Position numbers and translations under genes: made by a program
Shown here: positions 1-5,530 of the stretch, one piece after another
Position numbering within the stretch: the first letter of the stretch is position 1
How the letters are laid out: each line of letters starts with the position of its first letter
The notes under the pieces: generated by a model
Seen by the model: the letters and a program-made list of their open reading frames with translations, nothing else
The model's database searches: none
Told to the model about the DNA's origin: nothing
DNA from: an uncultured Porphyromonadaceae bacterium
GTDB lineage: Bacteria; Bacteroidota; Bacteroidia; Bacteroidales; Muribaculaceae
Reading direction: 5' to 3'
Assembly: GCA_902470475.1 (NCBI GenBank)
Contig: CABRGT010000088.1
Location: 1 to 5,530, forward strand
DNA length: 5,530 bases

Positions 1-48
1 CCTCCGATCCGGGCCGCCCGCCGCTTTGTCATTTTTAGGAATAGACAT
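1..48 (-). other. Possible 5' end of a divergent leftward gene (partial, uncertain)
   Basis: Base composition changes sharply near position 30: the first 30 bases are GC-rich like the coding DNA elsewhere, and what follows is AT-rich. On the minus strand two ATG codons open frames that run to the left edge without a stop. One starts at 48 (MSIPKNDKAAGGPDRR) and the other at 32 (MTKRRAARIG). Either could begin a gene transcribed away from the large secreted-protein gene. The alternative is the 3' end of a rightward gene: one plus frame stops at 36-38 and another at about 75-77. No minus-strand TAnnTTTG element was found between here and the large gene. Sixteen codons are too few to identify a product. 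Confidence 0.25.
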
Positions 49-69
49 CCATATGTACGGTTTTATCGT

Positions 70-89
70 TTGTTAACATTATTTAACAA
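70..89. promoter_or_regulatory. AT-rich inverted repeat, candidate operator
   Basis: A perfect 7-bp inverted repeat, TTGTTAA and TTAACAA, is separated by the six bases CATTAT. It lies about 30 bp upstream of the predicted -7 element and immediately before a run of eight G. The left arm overlaps a second, imperfect promoter-like match (TA, three bases, TTTG at 64-72). The symmetry and spacing suit a dimeric DNA-binding regulator. This is inference, because short AT-rich inverted repeats also arise by chance in such DNA. Confidence 0.35.
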
Positions 90-90
90 T

Positions 91-98
91 GGGGGGGG
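91..98 (+). repeat. Homopolymeric G8 tract upstream of the promoter element
   Basis: Eight consecutive G residues sit in otherwise AT-rich DNA, ending 19 bases before the predicted -7 element at 118. This is where the -33 element of a Bacteroidota promoter is expected, and no TTTG is seen there. Mononucleotide G runs of this length are prone to slippage. A change in length here would alter promoter spacing for the gene starting at 197. The tract is directly visible; any phase-variable role is inference. Confidence 0.9.
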
Positions 99-117
99 TA
101 AAAATTGCCTTTTTACG

Positions 118-125
118 TAAATTTG
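118..125 (+). promoter_or_regulatory. Bacteroidota-type -7 promoter element (TAAATTTG)
   Basis: TAAATTTG matches the TAnnTTTG consensus used by the primary sigma factor of Bacteroidota. It predicts a transcript start near 130 and a leader of about 67 bases before the ATG at 197. No good TTTG -33 element is present at the usual 19-21 bp spacing; the G8 run sits there instead. The element overlaps the perfect 10-bp palindrome TTTACGTAAA at 112-121, a possible repressor site. It is the best promoter candidate for the 197-4935 gene pair. Confidence 0.55.
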
Positions 126-129
126 CAGT

Positions 130-160
130 CGATTATGGAAACCCTGCTTTTCCGTAATCG
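130..160 (+). promoter_or_regulatory. 5'-leader stem-loop
   Basis: Bases 130-141 (CGATTATGGAAA) pair with 149-160 (TTTCCGTAATCG) to form a 12-bp stem. Eleven pairs are Watson-Crick and one is U-G, and the loop is the seven bases CCCTGCT. The stem begins almost exactly at the transcript start predicted from the TAAATTTG element. The mRNA would therefore open with a hairpin, as do some long-lived outer-membrane-protein mRNAs. No T-run follows directly, so a terminator is less likely. Pairing is read from the sequence; mRNA protection or leader regulation is inference. Confidence 0.6.
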
Positions 161-196
161 TAAAACTGTGTAACTATTTTTAACCAATCCCAATCT

Positions 197-3100
197 ATGA
201 AAAAATTATTGCACATACTCTTGCCCATGTTGTGTTGCATTATTGTAAATCAATCGGCATTGGCTAACAACAAGACGTATTATGGTAAGGTCAATGCATC
301 TGTCGCATCGACCGGTGGTGGAAAAGTATATGTTTCCACCTCATCCGATCTTCCCTCCGCCGACCAATACGGCACCACATCCTCGGCTGTCAATACGGCA
401 GAGGGAGGCAGCAGCTCATCTTCCGCCAACGTTTCGTTCTATCTCTTCGCGCAGCCGGAGCAGGGAATGAAATTCGATCATTGGGAGAAAGACAATGCCA
501 CTGTCAGCGCGACGTCGCCCTACACGTTCGCTGCCACAAGCACGACTGAAGGCTCCCCGACAGTACATGATCTGACAGCGGTGTTCTCAAAGCTTGAAGG
601 CGTGATGGTATCGACCGATCAGCCCGGATACGGCACGGTGACCATCAACAAGGCCGATAACAAAATCGGCGATGCCGTGACACTGACCGCTACTCCGACC
701 AAAGTCCCGGGATACGGCTGTGCCAACCTCGTGGTGAAATTCAAGGGCTGGTACGACGAAGAGGGCAATCTGTTGTCGGCCGAGCCGAAGTACAGCTTCA
801 CCGTCGAAAAGGTGATGAGCATCAAAGGTGTGTTCGAGAACAAGTCCACCGTAGTCTCGGGGGGCTATTATCGTGTGCGCTCGTCGTTCAACCGCGTGAT
901 GACCGTCGACGGCTCCTATACCATTAGCGGTACCAATAATGATTTGACCGGTCTTCTGTCGTGGACATTGCCAACGGGATATGTCGCAGCGGACTTCAAC
1001 GGAAAAGTTTTCAACAATGACACCGACCCGATGGAAGTCGAGACAATGCCTTCGACCATCATCCAGCTCAAGGGCACTCAGAATGGCGACGGACTTACCG
1101 AAGCGATCGGATATTCACAGGGTACTGATACAAAGACGTTGACGGGTAGGACTTTCACCGTGCAGCATAGCTCCGGCATGCCGAGCTATTATGAGATCCT
1201 CAGCGGCAGCTACTCGCTCAAGCATGGAAATACCAATCCGTCGGGCGGTGCGATCGTAATGGTCGGTAATCAGGGGCAGAACGCCTACCAGTTTATGGCA
1301 GTACAGCCAATCAACGAGAATACCGTCGACGATTTTTGGTTCGGCGTGCACCCCGAAGAAGCGATGGAATATGACGGCGGCTACTGGGCCTCGATGTACG
1401 CTTCGTTCCCTTACAAATGCTATGAACCCGATGGGGTGGAGGCATATTATGTCAAAGAGTGCGTGGTCCGCGACGGCGTCAGCTACGCGCAGCTTGTGAA
1501 AATTGAAAGCGGCATTGTGCCTCCGGCCACGCCGGTGCTGCTCAAATGCCGTGGTTTCGAATCCTCCAAACAGAACCGCCTGATTCCTCTTGATCCCGAT
1601 GCCATTGAGATCGCGCCGATAGAGGGAAATATCCTCGCGGGAGAATATCAGCTCAACAAATCGGCAAACGATCCCGGCCATGTGGCGTTCGACGCCGCTT
1701 CGATGAGAGTGCTGGGGCTTGGTTCTGACGGTATCGTCGGCTTCTACAGCCTCGAAGGCACTCCCGAACTCGAGCGCAACAAGGTGTACCTTGATCTGAC
1801 AAAGATCCCCGCTCCGGCCCGCAACTTGCCCGTACGTCTCGAGGCTGCGGCTTCGGGAGCCGGTGAGGGTGCATCCGCAGAGCCTTCGGTTGACGGATAT
1901 TTCAGAATCCAGAGCAAGGCATGTGAGGCTGCCGACGGCGGCTACATACAGATCACAGGTCCCTTCACAGCGCGTCCTGACCAGGAATTCAGCCAGGCGG
2001 CGACTGAGGCCGGTTCTGTAATATATGTCAAGGCTTATCCGGAGACTGTCAACGGCAAGGTATGCCACCGCATCGTGAACCTGCGCTCGCAGGGAATCGA
2101 GCTTTGCGGCGGAATTGACACCGATTATATGGCCAAGTTCTCCGAAATTGTAGCCAATACCACCGGCACGGCTTCTGTTTTCGAGGAGCTGATGTGGTCA
2201 ATGGTCCGCCAGGGCTTTACGGACGGTTATACTTCCGTTGGCCGTGTGGCTCTTGAAGCGATGATAACCATAGTGGCGACCCGCCTCGAAGAAGATCCGG
2301 CTGTAGAGGCCGGTGAGCTGGAGGCTTTCGCCCGGAGGTTTGCAACCGAGGTGGCCGACAAGATCAACCTCTCGTTCTATCTTGAAGGCAATGAGACCGA
2401 CGGGTTCCGGATATTCTATGATGTTCCGAACCTGCAATGTGTGAGCGACTGGTATCTTAAAGATGAGAATAAGGAGACATTCGAGAAAGGCATGGCGGCA
2501 ATGCGCGCCTATATGACCGCAAAAGAGGGCGTCGGCACGGGAGAATATTTCGATCCCGCCGAAATAGCAGAGATGCAGTCCTGGGGCTACGATATCACGG
2601 CGAAATACACTCCCGGAGCCGACGGTATCATAGCATCGTCGTACGAGCAGATTTTTGCCGATCCCGACCTTCTGTTCAACTGGCTGAAGCTTAACATGAT
2701 TAAATTCATGGATCCGGAGCGGTGTCCCAAAATCACTCTGCGCGGATACTATCTCCCCGATATCGCCACCGAGCTGCGCAAGCATCAGTTAAGCAACATG
2801 CTCATAGGTTATTTCCCCGACATCATGCCCGATCGCCGTTATTTCATTACCAATGGCAAGGGAGCGGGTTCCGACGGTATCCTTGATTTCTCCAATGAAC
2901 AGCATGCCGATGAAATGGGCGATTACTCGCGATGGCTCCTCAAACCGGTGACCGCCGATGATGACGCTTATCTTTGCTTCCCGGCGCAGGCCGTGGATGC
3001 CGACGGCTACTATGCGGCAGTATATACCGACTTCCCGATGAAAGCCGAGAATCCCGGCACGACAAAGTTCTATGTGCTCCAGAGTGAAACCAAGACGGCC

Positions 3101-3724
3101 ACGGTGAAAGGCACTGAAATCGCCTACTACGAACTTGATCCGTTTGAGGCCGATGTGGTTCCGGCACGGACTCCTGTACTGATCGAGATGACAAGCTCCG
3201 ACCACACCACTCACCGCATCGTACCCGACTACGAGCTCGTATGGAACCTTGCGGAACTCCCCGCCGCCCCCGCCGCTATTCCTGTCAGCGATAATGCCAC
3301 AACAATCCAGCGTGTGGCTCTGCGGAATGCGCAGGAACCGGAATTTAAGGGCGTACTTCTTGATACACCTATCTCTCCTGCCGGCTTCGCATTGCAGTGG
3401 AATATGCAGTACAGTGAGACCGAGACCCCGGTTCATGTGCTGATGACGGCATCAAACGCCAACACGAAATCGGGCTGCTGGTTTGCCAAGCAGGCCGCGG
3501 GAACTCTGCCTGCCAACTCGGCTGTACTGATGAAACCGACCACAGGCCTCGAGTCATATAAAATAAAGATACCCGAACCGGCAGAGGTGACTTCGGTCGA
3601 ATCGATCGAAACCGGCTCCTCCGACAGGGAAGTCATTGTTTTCGACCTTGAGGGCCGCAGAGTGCTCAATCCCCGTCCGGGCGCGATTTATATCATCGAC
3701 GGCAAAAAGGTCCTGCTGAAATGA
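197..3724 (+). CDS. Large secreted multidomain protein with InlB-like repeats and Bacteroidales C-terminal tail
   Basis: This 1175-residue exported protein probably acts at the cell surface or outside the cell; its ligand is unknown. Residues 1-23 form a signal peptide (MKK, hydrophobic core, cleavage after ALA) with no convincing lipobox. Residues about 28-133 and 136-215 resemble divergent InlB/Listeria-Bacteroides beta repeats (GMKFDHW...LTAVF and VTLTATP...FKGWY...GVF). A beta module then occurs twice, at about 222-535 and 567-1115, with matching landmarks: GGYYRV/DGYFRI, GYWASMYASFP/GYYAAVYTDFP, PPATPVLLK/PARTPVLIE, and GFYSLEG...NKVYL/CWFAKQAAG...NSAVL. The second copy holds a mostly helical insert at about 640-908. 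Residues 1144-1175 form a DLEGRRV...IYIIDGKKVLLK tail common on secreted Bacteroidales proteins and similar to the last part of type IX sorting domains. The ATG at 197 is chosen because the signal peptide starts there; no Shine-Dalgarno is evident. It overlaps the next gene by 4 bp. No catalytic motif is recognised, so an adhesin-like role is inference. Confidence 0.93.
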   Translation: MKKLLHILLPMLCCIIVNQSALANNKTYYGKVNASVASTGGGKVYVSTSSDLPSADQYGTTSSAVNTAEGGSSSSSANVSFYLFAQPEQGMKFDHWEKDNATVSATSPYTFAATSTTEGSPTVHDLTAVFSKLEGVMVSTDQPGYGTVTINKADNKIGDAVTLTATPTKVPGYGCANLVVKFKGWYDEEGNLLSAEPKYSFTVEKVMSIKGVFENKSTVVSGGYYRVRSSFNRVMTVDGSYTISGTNNDLTGLLSWTLPTGYVAADFNGKVFNNDTDPMEVETMPSTIIQLKGTQNGDGLTEAIGYSQGTDTKTLTGRTFTVQHSSGMPSYYEILSGSYSLKHGNTNPSGGAIVMVGNQGQNAYQFMAVQPINENTVDDFWFGVHPEEAMEYDGGYWASMYASFPYKCYEPDGVEAYYVKECVVRDGVSYAQLVKIESGIVPPATPVLLKCRGFESSKQNRLIPLDPDAIEIAPIEGNILAGEYQLNKSANDPGHVAFDAASMRVLGLGSDGIVGFYSLEGTPELERNKVYLDLTKIPAPARNLPVRLEAAASGAGEGASAEPSVDGYFRIQSKACEAADGGYIQITGPFTARPDQEFSQAATEAGSVIYVKAYPETVNGKVCHRIVNLRSQGIELCGGIDTDYMAKFSEIVANTTGTASVFEELMWSMVRQGFTDGYTSVGRVALEAMITIVATRLEEDPAVEAGELEAFARRFATEVADKINLSFYLEGNETDGFRIFYDVPNLQCVSDWYLKDENKETFEKGMAAMRAYMTAKEGVGTGEYFDPAEIAEMQSWGYDITAKYTPGADGIIASSYEQIFADPDLLFNWLKLNMIKFMDPERCPKITLRGYYLPDIATELRKHQLSNMLIGYFPDIMPDRRYFITNGKGAGSDGILDFSNEQHADEMGDYSRWLLKPVTADDDAYLCFPAQAVDADGYYAAVYTDFPMKAENPGTTKFYVLQSETKTATVKGTEIAYYELDPFEADVVPARTPVLIEMTSSDHTTHRIVPDYELVWNLAELPAAPAAIPVSDNATTIQRVALRNAQEPEFKGVLLDTPISPAGFALQWNMQYSETETPVHVLMTASNANTKSGCWFAKQAAGTLPANSAVLMKPTTGLESYKIKIPEPAEVTSVESIETGSSDREVIVFDLEGRRVLNPRPGAIYIIDGKKVLLK

Positions 3725-4935
3725 AATACGGCTGCGGCATGGTATCCCGGTTGATTGCATTACTGATAATGTCGGTCATCGGGTTGCCTGCCATGAGTAT
3801 CGAATCAAATGATTCCGTCATCCCCGGCGCCGGGGATGACGGATTTATTTCCTGCTCCCTGCTGACAGTGTCGCCCGGTGCGGAGATTTATCAGACTTTC
3901 GGGCATGCCCTGATAAGAATGGAGTGCCCGTCGGCAGGACTTGACTTTGTATTTACCTTTGAGACGGACGGCGACCGGTCGGTCTTGGATAATTTCTTTT
4001 CAGGTTCGGAGGGGATGGTCGTGGCTGTGGAGACAGACCGTTTTTTGCGTGATATAGCCGGTGAAGGACGCGGTGTGTCGTCGTTCGCGCTGAATCTGTC
4101 GCCGAGTCAGAAACAGAAGCTCTGGCGCGAGCTCGACGGACTCATCGCGCGCCCTTCCGTCAATTTCAATCTTCGTCAGCAGAACTGCATGTCGGAGATG
4201 CTGTCGGCAGTCGGTAAGGCCATCTATCCCGACACCATTGATATAGGTTCTCCGCAACTCCGGCACATCAATAATGCCGCGATGATGGATTATATGATGG
4301 CCTGCCACCGACCCTGGGCGGCCCTTGCCTATAAGATAGGCACAGGAGCACAATGTGATGATGTGGATTCGTGGCTCACCCGCACGACTCCGGCGCTGTT
4401 TGACGAAATATATCGCGACGCCCGGATTGTGTCGCCCGACGGCCGTACACGGCCTCTGGTGGCCGGAGACCGGAAGATACTGGTTGAACCCGTCTCTGAT
4501 TTTGGAGACCGTTCTATGCGTCCGCCGACGGCAGCATGGATATTTGCGTTATTTGTGGTCGTGCTGTGCGTGGCGGATCTGACGGGCAGTTGCCGGGTTG
4601 CGGTGAGGGTTGCCGACGGCGCTCTTCTCGCACTGCAGACAGTCGGCGCGCTGGCTCTGATGCTGCTCGCTTTGTCGCCTTATGGCATCGGTCATGGCTG
4701 GAACTGGTATCTGATAGTGTTCAATCCCATTCCGGCGTTGCTGTGGTTAGTCGTGCGCGGGAGCAAGCGGCCGGGCGGCCTGTATCTGTGCTATTCGCTT
4801 GTCCTGGCGTTGTTTGTTCTTGTCGTTCCGGGGCTTACATCTGAGGTGGATATAACGGGCATTATTGTCGTGTCGGCGCTGGCCGTGCGCTGCGCCGTGA
4901 AATATGGCATTTCGAAAGCGGGAAGCAAAAAATAA
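3721..4935 (+). CDS. lnb: DUF4105/Lnb-family membrane protein, probable lipoprotein N-acyltransferase
   Basis: This 404-residue protein has the layout of Lnb, the Bacteroides enzyme that N-acylates the terminal cysteine of lipoproteins where Lnt is absent. Residues 1-26 are a signal peptide or N-terminal anchor. Residues about 42-250 form the periplasmic DUF4105 domain, with the hallmark SLLTVSPG then FGHALIR (His62) and QQNC (Cys156). These His and Cys residues are the likely catalytic pair. Five membrane helices follow, at about 272-290, 300-320, 330-348, 353-374 and 378-397, with the family-like segment HGWNWYLIVFNPIPALLW. The start at 3721 overlaps the upstream stop (ATGA), implying translational coupling; Met7 at 3739 is an alternative start that keeps the hydrophobic segment. 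Codons 32-41 are a perfect 30-bp palindrome. Bacteroidales genomes can carry several DUF4105 proteins, so family membership is firm but orthology to characterised Lnb is less sure. It ends 11 bp before a convergent gene. Confidence 0.9.
   Translation: MKYGCGMVSRLIALLIMSVIGLPAMSIESNDSVIPGAGDDGFISCSLLTVSPGAEIYQTFGHALIRMECPSAGLDFVFTFETDGDRSVLDNFFSGSEGMVVAVETDRFLRDIAGEGRGVSSFALNLSPSQKQKLWRELDGLIARPSVNFNLRQQNCMSEMLSAVGKAIYPDTIDIGSPQLRHINNAAMMDYMMACHRPWAALAYKIGTGAQCDDVDSWLTRTTPALFDEIYRDARIVSPDGRTRPLVAGDRKILVEPVSDFGDRSMRPPTAAWIFALFVVVLCVADLTGSCRVAVRVADGALLALQTVGALALMLLALSPYGIGHGWNWYLIVFNPIPALLWLVVRGSKRPGGLYLCYSLVLALFVLVVPGLTSEVDITGIIVVSALAVRCAVKYGISKAGSKK
3814..3843 (+). repeat. Perfect 30-bp palindrome inside the lnb-like frame, terminator-like
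   Basis: The left half, TCCGTCATCCCCGGC at 3814-3828, is exactly the reverse complement of 3829-3843. As RNA it gives a 13-bp GC-rich stem with a GCGC tetraloop, and TTTATTT follows at 3844-3850, so it is shaped like a rightward intrinsic terminator. It occupies exactly codons 32-41 (SVIPGAGDDG), between signal peptide and DUF4105 domain, 89 bases after the stop of the upstream gene. It may attenuate transcription between the two genes, with translation of the second gene opposing hairpin formation. It could instead be a short palindromic repeat inserted in frame. The palindrome is certain; function is inference. Confidence 0.85.
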
Positions 4936-4946
4936 TCTGTACGGAG

Positions 4947-5530
4947 TTACGGTCGGGCGGCAGGTGTGTGGCCTTGTCCGCTGCTCTGCGGCGAACCTTG
5001 GTTGTGCTGCCGGCCGGCAGTCTGATCCGGCGATGCGCTGATACGGTTGATTTCGGCGATAATGACATTTGAGAAGTCGCCGGCGCGGCTGTAGAGGGCC
5101 TGTCCGGCGTCGCTGTCGTAGACGGCAAGCTCGATCTGGCTAGCCGGGATGTCGGGATACCGCTTTTTGTACTCGTTGCAGGCCGATGTCACAAGCTGGT
5201 TTTGCAATGAGAAGATTTCAGATAACAGTTCTGACAGCTGGATATGGGTGAGACCGCCTTGCGCCACAATGGCCTCGGCTGAGTCGACCCGGGCATGGTA
5301 GGAGTCGAACCGGTGGGTAAGCTCCCTGTCGATGGTCCGACGGAATTCAAAGGGATCGGCCGCTGCAGCGGACGGCGCGGCCATGGCGGGTGCATCGCGC
5401 TCGATATATACGGTGTCGGTGCGCACTGCCGGATCAGTCGGGGCTGTGGCCGTGGCCTGGGTCACGGGAACTTCGGGGTGCGGCCGCATCAGTATGAAAA
5501 GCCCTGCCGATAGACTCACGGCCACCGTTA
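4947..5530 (-). CDS. Membrane-anchored envelope protein of unknown function (5' end outside window)
   Basis: I do not recognise a family. The frame ends with TAA at 4949-4947 and stays open to the right edge. A GTG at 5525 could start it, but the frame continues upstream of that codon and the hydrophobic stretch there (AVSLSAGLFILM) is only about 12 residues long and lacks preceding basic residues. The true start is therefore probably beyond the window, with the start of a transmembrane anchor or signal peptide missing. Counting from the GTG, residues 15-56 are a Pro/Ala/Thr-rich linker, 57 to about 164 are predicted largely helical with many charged residues (DPFEFRRTIDRELTHRF, ELLSEIFSLQNQL), and 165-192 are a polar Gln/Gly/Ser-rich disordered tail. 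The layout suggests a single-pass protein with its helical domain in the periplasm. It is convergent with the lnb-like gene, with 11 bp between the stops. Confidence 0.75.
   Translation of the reverse strand, partial: TVAVSLSAGLFILMRPHPEVPVTQATATAPTDPAVRTDTVYIERDAPAMAAPSAAAADPFEFRRTIDRELTHRFDSYHARVDSAEAIVAQGGLTHIQLSELLSEIFSLQNQLVTSACNEYKKRYPDIPASQIELAVYDSDAGQALYSRAGDFSNVIIAEINRISASPDQTAGRQHNQGSPQSSGQGHTPAARP

Noticed and set aside
64..72. Alternative -7 element TATCGTTTG
   Set aside because: It has three bases between TA and TTTG instead of two and no TTTG at the right upstream distance. The exact match at 118-125 is preferred.
209..235. Cysteines at residues 13-14 of the large protein as a lipoprotein lipobox
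   Set aside because: The residues before them (LPM-L) do not fit a lipobox, the cysteines lie inside the hydrophobic core, and a normal ALA cleavage site follows at residue 23.
1115..2068. Long minus-strand open frame (317 codons) opposite the large secreted-protein gene, with similar ones at 2198-2785 and 2789-3436
   Set aside because: The plus-strand protein has a signal peptide, recognisable repeats and a family tail across this whole stretch. The minus-strand translations show no domain or signal peptide and look like by-products of GC-biased codon use.
3802..3815. Inverted repeat GAATCA-AA-TGATTC next to the 30-bp palindrome
   Set aside because: The arms are six bases with a two-base spacer and overlap the larger palindrome by two bases. 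It may be coincidental, and I see no separate role.
4441..4454. Short inverted repeat GGCCGT-AC-ACGGCC
   Set aside because: Six-base arms in GC-rich coding DNA are expected by chance, and the two-base spacer makes a poor RNA loop.
4536..4844. Plus-strand frame of 102 codons inside the lnb-like gene
   Set aside because: It lies wholly over the membrane-helix part of the lnb-like gene in another frame, and its product is rich in Arg, Ser and Gly without recognisable features.
5007..5020. Perfect 14-bp palindrome CTGCCGGCCGGCAG
   Set aside because: It is short and GC-only in GC-rich coding DNA, has no T-run or spacing that suggests a terminator, and codes normally within the leftward gene.

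Overview
The window looks like chromosomal DNA from a gut Bacteroidales bacterium, possibly Muribaculaceae, although the family-level guess is inference. The reasons are a large secreted protein with InlB-like beta repeats and a C-terminal tail of the 'DLxGRRV...IYIIDGKKVLLK' kind, a DUF4105/Lnb protein with the Bacteroides layout, a TAnnTTTG promoter element, no clear Shine-Dalgarno before the first gene, and GC-rich coding next to AT-rich intergenic DNA.

Layout. Positions 1-48 are GC-rich at the edge and may hold the first codons of a leftward gene, which is uncertain. Positions 49-196 are an AT-rich regulatory region with a 7-bp inverted repeat, a run of eight G, a palindrome over a TAnnTTTG -7 element, and a 12-bp stem-loop where the transcript should begin. 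Positions 197-3724 encode a 1175-residue exported multidomain protein. Positions 3721-4935 encode a 404-residue DUF4105 protein with a periplasmic Cys/His domain and five C-terminal membrane helices, the layout of Lnb, the Bacteroides lipoprotein N-acyltransferase. The two genes overlap by 4 bp (ATGA) and should share a transcript. Eleven bases further on, a convergent leftward gene (4947 to the right edge) encodes an unrecognised membrane-anchored, envelope-facing protein whose N-terminus lies outside the window.

The most striking non-gene signal is a perfect 30-bp palindrome at 3814-3843. It occupies exactly ten codons of the lnb-like gene between signal peptide and catalytic domain and is followed by TTTATTT, so it has the shape of an intrinsic terminator inside a reading frame. 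It could attenuate lnb relative to the upstream gene, or it could be an in-frame palindromic repeat insertion. The second notable point is the build of the large protein: a beta module occurs twice, and the second copy carries a roughly 270-residue, largely helical insertion with no counterpart in the first.

I see no RNA gene, insertion sequence, CRISPR array or complete novel defence-type system in the window.
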